NCBI GenBank assembly: GCA_028583405.1
Contig: JAPTMU010000157.1
Location: 61,001-125,000 of the forward strand
Direction: 5' to 3'
DNA length: 64,000 nt
Origin: Pogonophryne albipinna
Lineage: Eukaryota > Chordata > Actinopteri > Perciformes > Artedidraconidae
Shown one piece after another: positions 1 through 11,977 of this stretch; the first letter of the stretch is position 1, and the number at the start of each line of letters is the position of its first letter. Made by a program: the position numbers and the translations under genes. The notes beneath the pieces are model-generated. The model worked only from the letters and a program-made list of their open reading frames with translations, had not been told where the DNA came from and made no database searches.

Positions 1-35
1 TCCACGAGCACCGTTATAACGCCTCGTGTGGACAG
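1..35. repeat. fragment of a non-autonomous DNA element
   Basis: The first bases contain CGCCTCGTGTGGAC. A related motif (GTCCTCGTGTGGAC) recurs in the same orientation near 1937, in the sequence on the far side of the DIRS element. Both may belong to one MITE-like element carrying GTGTGGACGGGGCC near its end. The left end lies outside the window, so the family is not named. Confidence 0.3.
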
Positions 36-184
36 CATACACACACCTCTCATCCTCTGGGCGTGTACGCGCCTCATGATGAGAGACGGAGTGAAATGCA
101 GTGTGTGGAAACTCCCTCGCAGCCCTTTTGCCTCACGGGCAGCGGCGGCGATGGCGTGGCTCGTCACCATGACGACCATTACGG

Positions 185-365
185 CACATCACAGAGAAGC
201 CACGGCTATGGAAGCAGCCTACCTCAATCGCCAGGGAGGAGTACGATCTGCGCAGCTTCTAAACGCAGCCAGGACGGCTGCTGTTCTGGGCACGCACACA
301 CGTTGCTCTCCATCAGAGCAATGTATACTCCCGGCGAATTTAACAAAGGGGTTCGCAGAACGCAG
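185..365 (+). pseudogene. DIRS RNase H domain remnant
   Basis: The plus frame holds YLNRQGGVRSAQLL, close to the conserved RNase H segment of DIRS and related retroelements. A second frame continues with RAMYTPGEFNKG, the usual end of that domain. The two pieces lie in different frames, so at least one indel separates them around 290-310. About 40 bp later the recombinase begins, which suggests the linker was shortened. The domain would remove the RNA strand during reverse transcription; this copy cannot encode it intact. Confidence 0.6.
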
Positions 366-409
366 CAGCCGTTGTATGCGAGGAGTATGGAGACTCAGAC
401 CTGTGTCAC

Positions 410-1105
410 GCACACTGGCGCCTCAGTGGGATTTGGCTTTGGTGTTACGCGCACTAAAGCAAAGCCCCATTTGAACCTGATCAGGTTCCCCTTAAACTGT
501 TATCAGCCAAAGTAGTACTGCTGTTGGCTCTATCAGAGAAAAGGGTGAGTGATTTGTCTGCTCTCTCTGTGGCTCCGTCAGCTCTCCGGATCCAAGGAGA
601 TGGCAGTTCAGCTGTTTTACGCCCTAACCCGGCTTCATGCCTAAGGTCATCACAACCCTTTGGTCAAGAGTGATCACCCTGGCTGGCTTATTCCCCCCTC
701 CTTACAGGTCGGAGGAAGAAGCCACGTCTCATCTCCTCTGTCCTGTGCGCGCGCTGTCTTGCTATGTGGCGCGCACGGCGGCCTGGCGCCGTTCTCAGCG
801 CCTGTTTGTGCACTATAGAGAGCGCTCGATCGGGCAACCTCTGTCTGCACAAACGGCTGTCACACTGGCTGTGTGAGGCTGTGTCGCAGGCATATGTCTC
901 CTCTGGGGTGGAGCCCCCGGAGAACATTAATGCGCACTCCACCAGAGGAATTTCCTCCTCCACGGCTTTGCACGGAGGAATGTCAGTGGAAGATATTTGC
1001 ACGGCTGCATCTTGGTCTTCCCCCTGTTCATATATTCATTTTTATTTGAGGGATGTCTCCCTTTCCTCTCTGACACACCCTGTACTGGGTGTCCTGTCAG
1101 AGTGA
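410..1105 (+). pseudogene. DIRS tyrosine recombinase (broken)
   Basis: Tyrosine recombinase that would integrate the circular DIRS DNA. Visible blocks in order: WDLALVLRALK (near 430), LLLALSEKRVSDL (near 520-560, with the first catalytic Arg), LCPVRALSCYV (near 740), HSTRG (near 935, the His-x-x-Arg motif) and HFY (near 1040, the nucleophilic Tyr). The blocks lie in three different frames with shifts near 465, 640 and 840, so the gene is a pseudogene although all key residues can still be seen. Block order and spacing match teleost DIRS recombinases. A retroviral-type integrase is ruled out by the HSTRG block. Confidence 0.8.
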
Positions 1106-1454
1106 GTGACGTCAGGGATCCAGCTGAGCGCTCTCCTACCTGTCTAACACGGAGAGAGCTGCTGTTCCCCCTCTATGATCGCAGGACAAGGTGGGACCTT
1201 CGTCTCTACTTTCTCACAGCGGCCGGTATGTATTGTTCCCAGCCTTCACCCCGTCGGGAAGATAGGCATGTTTTGCTATGTTCCAGGGACGGTGATGCGC
1301 CATTACGCATGGCACAACAGGCAGGGGGTGTTATTGAGCAGGTGTGTCTGTGCTTCTAGCGCCGGGTCGACCCAGTGGGGCGCAGACTACATCATGCTTC
1401 GCCCTTAACCCAATAGCGATAGCCTTAGAGGGCGAAGCCATATACGAAATAGAA

Positions 1455-1751
1455 CTGAGGTTACCTACTGTAACCCAGCTTCTATGAGTAAATGGCGCAG
1501 CCCTCTAAGCGCTGGGCCCCACTGGCTCTACGAATAGCTGAAGAAAAGTTATATTGTATGGGAGCAGATTGCCGGGCTCTCTTCCTCTTTATACCGGAAG
1601 GAGGCCCGAGGGTGGGGCCCACCTGGCGGGTGGGCGTGGACTACAAGTGTTTCAGTGCTGCGCGGGGGCGCAGAGGGATAACCCAATAGCGATAGCCTTA
1701 GAGGGCTGCGCCATTTACTCATAGAAGCTGGGTTACAGTAGGTAACCTCAG
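1455..1751. repeat. DIRS terminal inverted repeat, 55-bp arms
   Basis: 1455-1509 and 1697-1751 are exact reverse complements over 55 bases (outer end CTGAGGTTACCTACTG). The loop of about 187 bp holds GC-rich sequence. A direct repeat containing CCCAATAGCGATAGCC lies just outside the left arm and again at the start of the right arm. This fits the ICR plus right ITR of a DIRS element. Confidence 0.7.
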
Positions 1752-2015
1752 ATCCGCCATTGTTGTTGTTGTTGGCGAAACACATCAGCAATGATGCGGG
1801 GGTGAGCAGCAGAGGTGGGGAGAGGCGGGGCTATGGCGTCAACGTTACACGGAGCCGCAAGCGTTACGTCCGCAGATCTACCCACTTTGGGATGCGTTAT
1901 CGTTTGAGGGCTCTGTTTCCGCAGTTCCGTTACGTCCTCGTGTGGACAAACCATCTATACGATAAAGAACAGTAGCGGATACAACCCGTTTCGTCTCCGT
2001 GTGGACGGGGCCTAA
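1752..2015. repeat. probable MITE remnant beside DIRS
   Basis: Begins with a short GTT run (GCCATTGTTGTTG) and ends with CCGTGTGGACGGGGCC. Such GTGTGGAC/GGGGCC ends are common on short fish DNA elements. No matching terminal inverted repeat was found inside the window. No gene is seen. Confidence 0.3.
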
Positions 2016-3139
2016 AAAACATGGTTCACTGAGAACTACACCTGCAGACTATTCTGTGTTTAATATGGCGTGTGTGTTACATGTGTTACATGTTGTGATC
2101 ATGGATGTTGCCCCTTGTTTCTGTTATGTGATTGTGATGTGCTATATGTGACATGTAGTAACGTGTTTGCATTTTATTGTTCTCTTTTATCCTTTCGCCT
2201 CTATCTACTTTTTTTTATAACTAATGCTGTTGATGTATTGTGATTTTAAAGGTGTCCATTATCATCTGGACAACAGCTGTAAATTAGCGATGTTGGCTAA
2301 AGCTGCCCCATTTGTCCACGACACTATAAACAAATAAACTAAACTAAACGTTTGTAAATATGGCCCTGCCATTAGCTGGTTCCTCCCCATTCACTGAGTT
2401 CACTGCATGTCACTGGTCTGCACAGGAAAGGATCACAAGAGAGAGAGACAGAAGCACTTATGTGGAACACCTTTTAGCCCTTAGTTCTGTAAACCCCTGA
2501 GCAAATAAGAACATTTGTGTTTTTAAAACAAAACTAAGAGACTGAATGTTGATGGAAACATTCCAAAGCATCCTGTGCTAAAGATCCACATTATAAGGAT
2601 GTGAGAAGTGACACAAACCTATTTAAGGCTTTACCAGCAAAGTGTTGTGCATTTCTACATGTTTCTGTTAATGATCCATGAAAAGACTTGAACTGTTGCG
2701 TGTGCCGCCAGCAGAACTACGTCAGGTCTGGGTGAAGGAGGAAAAGTCTGAGCAGCCTCCGGTGGATGGATGGACAAAGGTTTGGTTTGGGGAATAACAC
2801 ATTTGGGGCAAAGAAGAGTGACAGAAATACAGACTGGACAAGTTGGAGGCTGGTGCATTTTTCTCCAGGGGGAGGCTCTACCAAAATGTAAGCAAACTTA
2901 TACACAAACTCAAAACATGTCCTATTACAACGCAGAGCTAGCTCAAAGGCACACAGCACTTGAAACAGTCTATTATTTTAGTGCCTGTTTTTGTCAACCT
3001 CCTTATTATGCTTACTGATCCCTATCCTGTAGCCCTCATTGGACAGCTGTGTGTACTTTCCTAAACATGGCTAGTCACATAGCATCATCCATGGGGACTC
3101 TAGTTTGTTCATGCTTTTTAGTTTTTTCTGATATGTGCT
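2016..3139. other. intergenic, no gene seen
   Basis: AT-leaning sequence without a supported exon, RNA gene or recognisable mobile element. Open frames of 67-82 codons near 2.7-3.0 kb overlap one another on both strands and carry no motif. Confidence 0.4.
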
Positions 3140-3384
3140 TTAAAGGGCCCATGTCATGATTTTCTGGTTATTACCCGTCCCCTTGTGTGCTATGAAGGTT
3201 TTTCTGCATGTAAACGGTCTGCAGAGTCACAAACCCTCAAAGTACACCCTGTAGGGAGTAAAACTCTAACACAGAGAAGACCTGTCTATGCTGCCCCAGA
3301 ACACCTCGTTGGACATTTATCTTTTTCCATTGTTTTCTTCTTAGTGTAGTAAGTACAGTGACGTATTGGGTATAGTGACTTCCT

Positions 3385-3511
<127 letters not shown>

Positions 3512-3629
3512 TTTTCTCAGCTGCAGCTCCGCGGATTTCTCAGCCTGAACTCAGCCTGAGACTGCGAGATGCGGCGGGGCTCGTTCTGGGCTCGTTCTGA
3601 GCACACACGCAGACTCACAGCCAGGCTGC

Positions 3630-3631
<2 letters not shown>

Positions 3632-3714
<83 letters not shown>
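3632..3714. repeat. (GT)n microsatellite, about 41 units
   Basis: Uninterrupted GT run within MITE family A copy 1, in inverse orientation to the CA run upstream. Confidence 0.95.
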
Positions 3715-3716
<2 letters not shown>

Positions 3717-4723
3717 CGGGCTGGGTTCAGGCTGGGTTTCGCTGTGTCTCGCTGTCTCGCCGATCCCCCACAGCAAGCCAGCTGTTTGTCATTACTGGTG
3801 TCATTTCCTGGTTGCTAACAAACGCCATTGTAAAACATAATCACTGATGTTCCGCTGTAACTCATCAGAACAGAGTGGGCGAGTTGACCAATCAGAGCAC
3901 ACTGGGCTCATAGGGAAGGGGGGGCGGGGCAGGAGCTCCAACAAGGTGTGTAGGACAGAGAGTGAATACACATACTATACAGAGATGCTGTATGAGAAAC
4001 CAATGTGAGTTTGGAACATTGAACAATGTAAATCTATTCTAGTAGACCTCAACAATGGAATTATGATCAGTAGAAATGGCCATGACATGGGACCTTTAAG
4101 TCACTCACATCTGTCTGGATCCATGCTGGGTCTGGTCCATAGACTGGTCTGATCCTGACGTTTGAAAAGGGAGGCAGGGGAAGCTAAATATAGCCCTGGT
4201 GTTGCTACAGATAGTTAGCCAAGCCTTCTTGCTAAACCAGCTCCTTGAAAAAGAGCAGGTACATGGGCGTAGGAAGCAGGGCCGGACTGGGACAATAAGT
4301 CAGGCTGGGAATTATACACCCAGCCAGGCCACTACCAGTTTTCTTTTGTGCTATTTTCCTGGATTTATTTGTCAATATTTACAGCGTTGCTGCCCATAGT
4401 GATAGCCCTAAACTTTAAATCTACTTCCCCAGAAGAAACATATGGACATGGGTCACTATTTAAAAAAAAAATTGCAAATCTATTTAGGAACCTATCCATG
4501 TGAACATATTTTAAGTGGAGGTGGACCTCAAATCCTCTAGGGGGGTCCGGGGGCATGCTCCCCCGGTAAGATTTAAAAAAAAAAAAAGTTGGTCTTAAAT
4601 GCATCAATCTGGTGCACTTTGAGGGGGAAATAAAGAGACTACACCCATATGAAACAGAACTGTATACATTTAAATAATCATAACATCATAAGAACATGGC
4701 CATAACCAATAACATACCATATC

Positions 4724-5482
4724 CAGAGTTGGGTGTAACGCGTTACAAAGTAACGCGTTACTGTAATAATATTACTTTGTCGGTAACGGAGTAGTGTAAC
4801 GCGCTACTTTTATAATTCAGTAATCACATTACAGTTACTAACATTGCCCCGACACGCGTTACTTCGTTACTTACTAAAATCAGTCATAATAAAACCTCAA
4901 CAAACACCTGCAAAGAACACATGCTAAGGTGAAGCTAACGCACAGCTATTTGTTGTTTGTTTATATCACGTAGTCTGTTCTTCTTCTCTGTTTTCCGGTT
5001 GTTGCTTGTTTTGAATGACGAATACACACTACCGCCGCCTGCTGGTAAGGAGAGTTATTGCCACTCACGCACGCGCAGTTCGTACGTGCTCGGCTGAAGT
5101 CTTTGCGGTGTCTGGTTCCAGTGCAACACATGGCCAACACGCAGGAGAACACGCCGACGCAACAGCGTGAGCAGAGAGACTGCGCAAAATATACAGATAG
5201 CAGGAGACAGAGGACAGCCACGGTCAGATAGGAAAACATTCAGGATCTGGATCAGTCTTATCAATGGAAACTGAACTAAAGAGAACATTTGAAACTTTAG
5301 CAGTCTGCGTGATCTGCCTGCAGGGAGGGACGGGCCGGCCCTGCGAGTAAAGTAACGAGTAAAGTAACGAGTAAAGTAACGAGTTACTTTATGTAGAGAG
5401 TAACGAAGTAGTGTAATATATTACTTTTTTTTAAAGTAACAAGTAATATGTAATTACGTTTTTAGTAACGACCCCATCTCTG
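4724..5482. mobile_element. hAT MITE K nested in J
   Basis: Begins CAGAGTTGGGTGTAACGC and ends CCCCATCTCTG, flanked by an exact 8-bp duplication ACCATATC (4716-4723 and 5483-5490). The ends are rich in GTAACGCGTTAC-type motifs, and a short tandem AGTAAAGTAACG sits near 5345-5385. It is non-coding. It lies inside J, so it inserted later. A related right end is seen near 55278. Confidence 0.85.
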
Positions 5483-5819
5483 ACCATATCCAATATGAAA
5501 AAACATTGAAACTTGTTTATTTATTTGTTTTTGGTCCATTTATAGTTGTGAGTGTGTCTGGGATCCTGAACCAGCCTCACCCGTCTCCCCCTCTCCCCCC
5601 TGCTCCTCTTTGAGGCAGCAGCAAAGACTAGTTTTAGCTCTCAACAAGTTTTTAAAGTTTATCTTGCCTTTTTTCACCTAGTTAACTTTTTTTTTATTAT
5701 TCATGCATATTTTTACTCATCACTCCCCCTTCAAAAGGAAATATGTGTTTACATAAATGGTGACCAAACCGTTTGAGACCCACAGAGAACTTAGACTAAG
5801 TTAACTATCTAAACACTCA

Positions 5820-6931
5820 TGCGGCTTTCACACCAGCGCTTTCCCCTTTCTAGCTCCGAGCGGGAGCTTTTCTGGTTCAGCTCCGGTTTCCCTTTTCTGC
5901 TCCCGCTCTGTTCACACCGCCCAGAGCTGCCGCTGCTGCGTCATGACGTCACCGTCAACGGCGTTACGGCGCTCACAACACAACGGGGAACTGCATCGGG
6001 TCGATGATCGTGTTGCTTTTAATCACACGAAGCCAGATTAAATTAAATAACGACTTCTCCAACCTTATACTTTTCTCCAGAGTGCCGTGGTTCATTGTTT
6101 ATCAATGTGTTTCTGCGGCATTTACCGACCGCTGCAGTGTTGGCTGCTCTTCCACGGGAGTTTATTCTCCCGTTAGCTCCCGGTTAGCTCACACTGCAGC
6201 GGCCGCTCTAAAGTATTCACTGTCCGACTCACACAAGCAGCTGATACATATCCCCAGTTCCCCTTAGCCTAAGTGAATGTGTGTCAGTCTGAATTGACGC
6301 TGTTTGGCATCACAACGCTGTTATGAAAGTTTCTCTGGTATAAAATGGGTGATGTTAGCATAGCAACCGAAGCTAAACTGACTACTTGCTATTGCTATCC
6401 TATTGTGGCATAAACCGTTTTCTACAGGCACATTTTACCGGCGTATTTTTATTATGATTCTACTTGTGATAGTCGGACACGACAACCTGTGCAGCCCATG
6501 TATTGATTCCATCCGATAGCTGCTATAATACAAAACAAAACGTCTGCCTCTCTCCACAATGATCAATAACAGTGAACGGATGGTCAAAGTAAGGTACAAA
6601 TAAACAGAATCACACGAAGCCTGGTTAGTGTTGCCTGACTTTATAAAGTGTGTTTATAAGCACTACTGCTTGTAGGCAGGCATGACAGTCGACCCATGTT
6701 CAGGGGGAGGTGGGTTTAGTTTCCTGCACGCCTCGACGTAAGAGAGACGTAAGCGACGCCACCTCTTAGCTCCGAAGCTCTTGCCTCTAGACCGACAATT
6801 TTTTGGAGCTGGAAGTGAACCGGATTCCGGAGCTAAGAGGCGGCGCCGCTGCGGTGTGAACAGGAAAAACCGGCACTTTTCAGGCTCCAGCTCCGAGCCG
6901 TAGCTGAAAACGCGTTGGTGTGAAAGGGGCA
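5820..6931. mobile_element. Harbinger-like MITE L nested in J
   Basis: Imperfect terminal inverted repeats TGCGGCTTTCACACCAGCGC (left) and, reversed at the right, TGCCCCTTTCACACCAACGC, with a candidate 3-bp TSD TCA on both sides (5817-5819, 6932-6934). A 3-bp TSD suggests a PIF/Harbinger-type mechanism, but no transposase is present. Inside, GAGCTAAGAGG-like blocks recur in both orientations. Superfamily assignment is tentative. Confidence 0.6.
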
Positions 6932-7302
6932 TCAGAGAGTCCTTTACCTCACCTGAGCTGTATCAGTCTCTCAGTCTGACAGGAGAGGACTCTCCTCCAC
7001 CTTGTTGACAGCTCATTATATCCGTTAGCGCAGCTAGCTAGCACCAGATGCTAACAACAACAATACACTGTAAACGGTGTGCGCGCTTTCTCTCTCACTC
7101 GCTCGCGCCACACATACACTCCCGAGCTTGAATGACACGAGACCAATCGAGGGCATTAGTATGATCTGTATGAAAGTGGCCATGTCGGCAGGCCACATCA
7201 TGTAGACAGCCAGTCACCCTCAGGCCAGCAGTCCACTTAACAGGCCAGGCCATCGGGAAACCTCCCGGTCCTCCCGATGGCCAGTCCGGGCCTGGTAGGA
7301 AG

Positions 7303-8710
7303 CATCTTGAATGTGGGGGGGGATATTTTTAACGGGTGGTTCGCAAACCGGAAATCAGGAAATCAGAAATCAGGAAATCTATTTAAAAAAAATATATATA
7401 TATAGATTTCCTGTATTCTGGTGCATTTTAGGTGGTTTGATACTTTTATGTGGCTATACTAGCATGAGGAAAATGATGGGTACATTTTGTAATTTCATCC
7501 AGTTGTAAAGAAAGGAAACATATTTGATTATTAATTCAGAGCCGTCTTTGAATTAATAAAAAGCAGTTTAAATGCCTATTTTTTGTACATTTATATACAA
7601 CAATAAATATTTGTGAGTGCATTGAGAGATATTGTTGTGGAGAGTCATTTATATATAAATCACAAAATACATTTGTGAATCCTTCTGTGAGCATTTATTA
7701 ATATTGAGACTGATCTGACTCCATACAGATGTTAAGTTCACCTAGGAATGGTATCATTGACTTAAATGTTCAAATAAATGTTGCTCTTCTGTCTATATTG
7801 GTCATATGATGCCCCTTGACTGAAATGTTTCCTGTTCAATATCCCCACTGATTTCCTTAACATTCTGGGATGAGAGTCCACATCACAATTTACTCTAAAC
7901 CGTCATTTCCCTTTCATCACTCACCTCAGCAATGGACCTCTCTCCACTGTCCCTGTGTTCTGCCTCTGACTCACTCTCAAGCGCCTAGATGTCAAGAGAG
8001 ATGGTGAAGTGATCATTATTGATTGAGCAGTATACTCTTTCACATTGAATCATAACAAGTTATACTGAATGTAAATGCAACTGACTCTAAAGTAAGTCCC
8101 AGTCTGTGACATTGGACATTTTGAAGACTCAAAGTCCCAAGCAGTAGGTAGAATATTAGCTATCTATGTAATGTGGACAGAAAATAAATAGTTAACTGAA
8201 TACTCGGATGGAAATGGCCTATAAGCACTCAGTAAAACATAAACACAAACAAACAGCTTCTGAATGATAAGAAGTATAATTAAAACATAATGCACATTAC
8301 CATTTTGAGAGAGAGTACTGAAGTTAAAGAACTCAGAAAATAATCTCTTATCGAACTGAGGCTCCAGTAAAACACACTGACTGCGTCTCTACGTGGACAT
8401 CATGGTGTTTACATGAGCACAGAGATCGGGTTATTCATGTTCCCTGTTTACATGATAAATACTAGTAACCTGGCATTTCGATGCATTTTCTCATCTAAAC
8501 TATTCAGTATTTGTATCTCTCTATCATGACATAAAGACGAAACTCCTCTCCAGAAGTGAGACGCTTTTGCCGCCATCACTGTTAACTGATTAACTGCTAC
8601 CAGCTGATTACTTACTTTCCTCTTCTTTGAAAAAAATGTTCTTATGTCCATGTTGTCTGGGGGAGAAAACATATCAAACCAAGAGATCGTCAGCTTTGAT
8701 TTTCGCTGTA
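7303..8710. other. intergenic, no gene seen
   Basis: AT-rich sequence. A short tandem of GGAAATCA/CAGGAAATC lies near 7349-7380, followed by a TA run at about 7392-7404. No exon, RNA gene or mobile-element end was recognised. Confidence 0.4.
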
Positions 8711-8714
8711 TTAA

Positions 8715-9475
8715 CCTCTTAAGCCCGAGGGTCCCCCCAGTGGAACCCCTCCCACCTGGTTTTTTACGAGACTATGTCTCAGGGCTTCTTAACATTTATG
8801 AAACTATTAATGTTCCATCATACCCTTTTAACGGTAAGAAACTCAGCTAACTGACACTATGAACTATTTTTATCTAAAAGAAACACAAGAGTAATACCAA
8901 GCCTTTGAATTAGCATGGAGCGAAAAAATGCTAACTAATGCTAACGGACTTTTGCACAGCACTCACGGTAGAAAAGCCCTTATTACTTATCGTAACTGCA
9001 CAAACAAGATATCCGATTAAAGCTGAGACTCCACAGATTCCACACATGTAAGGTCATCACTGTACGCCCCCGAATTCCTGGAGCTATCAGCCAGAAAAGA
9101 GAAAGTAAACAACATCCGGTTTCAAAAATATTACAATAATTACGTCTTACCTTTTTTTGATTTGTGATCAAAAGTTGTGTTCAACGGAATAAAAACGCCG
9201 CTCAAGGTTAATCCAATGTCTTTGTGTCACGTAGAAATGTTGACTGATAATCCATCATCATATTTATGGCAATATACTGGGTATAAAGTTTTGCAGTACA
9301 GGCTTGTACTTTCAGATATGTTTCGTTTGCTTCTCTATTACGTCCGCAATGGTAATGTTTACGTGGATTTGGGAACTGCCCATCGATTCTATTGGATGTA
9401 ATGGTTAAGAAAAAGGTGTAAATCACCCAAATCGACCAATGGGTTCCAGAGATATGGTCCTGCGTAAAGTATAAA
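8715..9475. mobile_element. TTAA-type element G, copy 1 (right end lost)
   Basis: Starts after TTAA (8711-8714) with CCTCTTAAGCCCGAGGG. It aligns by eye with the element at 41888-44644, for example the shared block AAGATATCCGATTAAAGCTG (9007-9026). The matching right terminal repeat is not found, so this copy is truncated near 9475. At 8996-9006 it shows the empty form of the site into which transposon E inserted in copy 2. Confidence 0.6.
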
Positions 9476-9907
9476 GAATGCCAGCCAGCGTAAGTACATT
9501 ACGCAGCAGACTTTACTTATTGTTTACTACGTAAGGAAGCAGGACCCAGAGCGCACGGAGCACAGAGCGGACAGCAGATAACGGAATTGCAGTTTTATTT
9601 CTTATAGATTATCAGAACATTTCAAAGGGGACACAGCCACATTGGATATTAACCTATGGATTAACTACATCATCGTTTTTATCGTTTTAATGCCATTGAA
9701 GACCAGTTTAGACCAGACAAAGACGAAGGTAAGCCATGTTAGCGTTGTGGGCTACCTAGCGCCACTTGTTTTGATGTACGTTTTTGTTGATAATGTCGCG
9801 AGTTTGTATCTTTCAGTGTTGAGGTGGGCTCCGTTAGATTCTGTGTCTTTATGATCATAAACTATGTGTTGGATGTGCAGCTAGGATAAGTAATAAGGGA
9901 GCTAGGA
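9476..9907. other. sequence between G and hAT F
   Basis: No supported gene. It ends with the left copy of the TSD AGCTAGGA (9900-9907) of hAT F. Confidence 0.4.
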
Positions 9908-10909
9908 CAGTGGCGGAGCCAGGACATTTTCAGTGGGGTGGCCAGGATGGAACAAGTGATCATTTTGGGGTGGCATTGAAATCACTATTATATGAACATA
10001 AAAATACATCTAAATATAAAATAAGGGGTTATTTAAGGCACCTACAACACACCTCTACATTATTTGGGATTAAGTGGTGGAATAGATCAAATAATATTCA
10101 GTATATCTAACTCTTTTTTTCGTATTCCCGCAGGCAAAGTATCAACAAAGCTTAGATTATACAAATGTAATGCAATATACAGACTGTTTAGCTTATGGTG
10201 ATCAGCAGCACTATGAGCTCATTCTCTCAGTGTATCATCAGGAACACAGAGACACACACACATCATTTAAATAAGAGTTTTTCAATTAAATTATTGGTTA
10301 AGAATAAACATCTTAAAGTAAATAACAATAAGCAATAGCCCTTAACCCTGTAAGGCCCCCGGTTGTAATTTTACAACATTACTTGAAGCTATCCTAAAAA
10401 AATCAGTAAATGTTTTTTTTTTTAAAAGACTACATCTACATAGTCAAAAGGTCCTTTTGTTCAGCCTCACAATGCTATTGGGTAGTAAATGTGTTATAGG
10501 TCCTGCCCTCTGGCCATACACACCAGGGATTTTGGGCCCCATGGAAATATATCACATTGGGCCCCACCACCAGGCCCAGGCCACGCCAACCAAGCAATTG
10601 CTGTAACCACACCTCCAGAACCCAACCGACTCATTGATGCTTGAAATAACTCTACATGTACAGGCTTGCATCTATCTTGTAGTCCAATACTAACTGCACA
10701 ATATTATTTACTGACACTGAGCTGTGAAAATATAACACTTATGGGGGGACAGGGCTGCTGAGTCTAGAGATGGATCTGTTGGTCCTGGCACCAGGGGGAG
10801 GGACAACTGATTTAGTATGAATAGCTGCTAAAAATGTACCTGCATTTACTAAATGTCAGCTAAAAGAGGAGTGAAATTAAAAACCTGTATAGATATTAAC
10901 AGTACTTAA

Positions 10910-11382
10910 AGGTGGGGTAGGTAAGTTCGAGATACACTTTTTGTTATATTCCATGGAATGCTCTTAACATCCCGATAGCAATGAATATCTGAAGTGCTTT
11001 GACAAAAAATCCATAAAAAAACGTCATCTGTGGAAGCCGTAATACTGTAAAAAGCAAAAGCACGACCAATCCGTTTAGCCGGGCCGGCTAAACGGATTGG
11101 ATTGCCGCGCTGTCTGTCAGCCTTCCATCTCGTGCACGCACAAATGTATCTCGTGCCCTCATTGGGCGTGCCGTCATTGGGCGTGCATTGCAGCAGTACT
11201 TCAATGATTCGCCAGCAATAGGCGGCCACTTTCACCAGTCTGCTGACGTCATGTGCGCGTTCATGTGTGTTGGAGGAGGTGCTCTGTAAGGAAGTCTGAA
11301 GGAAGGGGCGGATTCTTTTCGGCTGTGTACTTTCAAATTTTAGTGCACTCGAGCCGGTTTCTGAAACTTACCTACCGCACCT
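10910..11382. mobile_element. TTAA-type MITE, family C, copy 1
   Basis: Flanked by TTAA (10906-10909, 11383-11386). Ends are AGGTGGGGTAGGTAAGTT and AACTTACCTACCGCACCT. About 473 bp, non-coding. An internal near-perfect palindrome of 15-bp arms around GCCGGGCCGGC sits at about 11068-11098. Four copies occur in this window (10.9, 28.2, 33.7 and 42.8 kb). Confidence 0.85.
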
Positions 11383-11477
11383 TTAATGTCAGCTTACAAA
11401 AAATACAATTATTATTATTTACAATGGACTACGCGTAGCTAACAGACACATTTCCACCACTCATAGACCACACCCAC

Positions 11478-11586
11478 CTTTTCTTTGAAAAACTGGGTGA
11501 CATACTGTCGACCTTTAGTCCCTCTCTTGTCTTTCTCTCCTTTCTTTTCTCTTTTGAAAGCCTGACTTTGTTAGTCGTTGAGACAT
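11478..11586 (-). pseudogene. hAT transposase first exon (frameshifted)
   Basis: On the minus strand an ATG at 11586 opens a lysine/arginine-rich start (SGFQKRKERRERQER) that ends at a GT splice donor (AAAAG|GTGGGTG). It parallels the intact exon at 42511-42622, but a GA-run contraction shifts the frame into a stop soon after RQER. KR-rich starts followed by a QFF-type block are typical of the hAT group with TTF-type zinc fingers (ZMYM1-like). No later exon survives in this copy. Confidence 0.55.
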
Positions 11587-11977
11587 GGTTCACACGTAAG
11601 TACTAGCATCCCTGCTCCTAACATGCTCTCACTCTCTGCTAGAAAGTGCCGGCGGTGCTGCACCGCGTTTGGAGGCAGGACCAAACCATTACATGTAAAT
11701 AGAAGGGGGTGTATAGAGGCTTTGGATAATTAACTTTTGGAAGAAAATAAGTTAAATGAATTGTAAGTTTAGTGAGTACATTATCAATATAACGTCCTAT
11801 TAATGTTAATTCTTGATGAATGATGAAAGGTTACTAAACATTTTTTTCTTAATGTTCTAAAATAGTTTGGGCCCCCGTGGTGAGGGTGTTTGGGGTGGCC
11901 AATAGGGTGGCCAGGATTCCGCCTGGGGTGGCCGTGGCCACTCCCAGCCACCCCCCAGCTCCGCCACTGAGCTAGGA

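Larger units (their letters stand above)
36..1751 (+). mobile_element. DIRS-type retrotransposon, 3' half
   Basis: Decayed DIRS-like retrotransposon read on the plus strand: an RNase H end, then a tyrosine recombinase, then the terminal structure typical of DIRS elements. That structure is a perfect 55-bp inverted repeat (1455-1509 against 1697-1751) plus a 26-bp direct repeat (about 1407-1432 and 1680-1705), matching the inverted terminal repeat and internal complementary region used by this order. DIRS elements make no target-site duplication, and none is seen. The left boundary near 36 is uncertain; reverse transcriptase and gag are absent. Several frameshifts show it is dead. Confidence 0.75.
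4277..7294. mobile_element. hAT-type element J, about 3.0 kb
   Basis: Terminal inverted repeats CAGGGCCGGACTGG (left) and CCAGTCCGGGCCTG (right) are flanked by an exact 8-bp duplication GTAGGAAG at 4269-4276 and 7295-7302. This is the signature of the hAT superfamily. No transposase frame is left; the interior holds two younger insertions (4724-5482 and 5820-6931) and degenerate sequence. The net element is about 1.1 kb, so it was non-autonomous or heavily deleted. Confidence 0.85.
10515..11880 (-). mobile_element. transposon E, copy 1 (ends eroded)
   Basis: Matches the copy at 42163-43730 in reverse, including CAGGGATTTTGGGCCCCATG at the left, the transposase first exon at 11478-11586 and AACCATTACATGTAAATAGA near 11685. 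Its own terminal repeats (CAGGGGCGCC in copy 2) are largely gone here, replaced by F sequence. Confidence 0.65.
9908..11969. mobile_element. hAT-type element F with nested E and C
   Basis: Ends are CAGTGGCGGAGC (left) and GCTCCGCCACTG (right), flanked by an exact 8-bp TSD AGCTAGGA (9900-9907 and 11970-11977). The middle, about 10515-11880, is homologous in inverted orientation to transposon E at 42163-43730. So F most likely received E, or E replaced F's interior. Within E lies MITE C (10910-11382). No intact transposase remains. Confidence 0.8.

Noticed and set aside
28..515. Two overlapping open frames of about 150 codons
   Set aside because: They cover shifted pieces of the DIRS RNase H and recombinase; no single frame is a gene.
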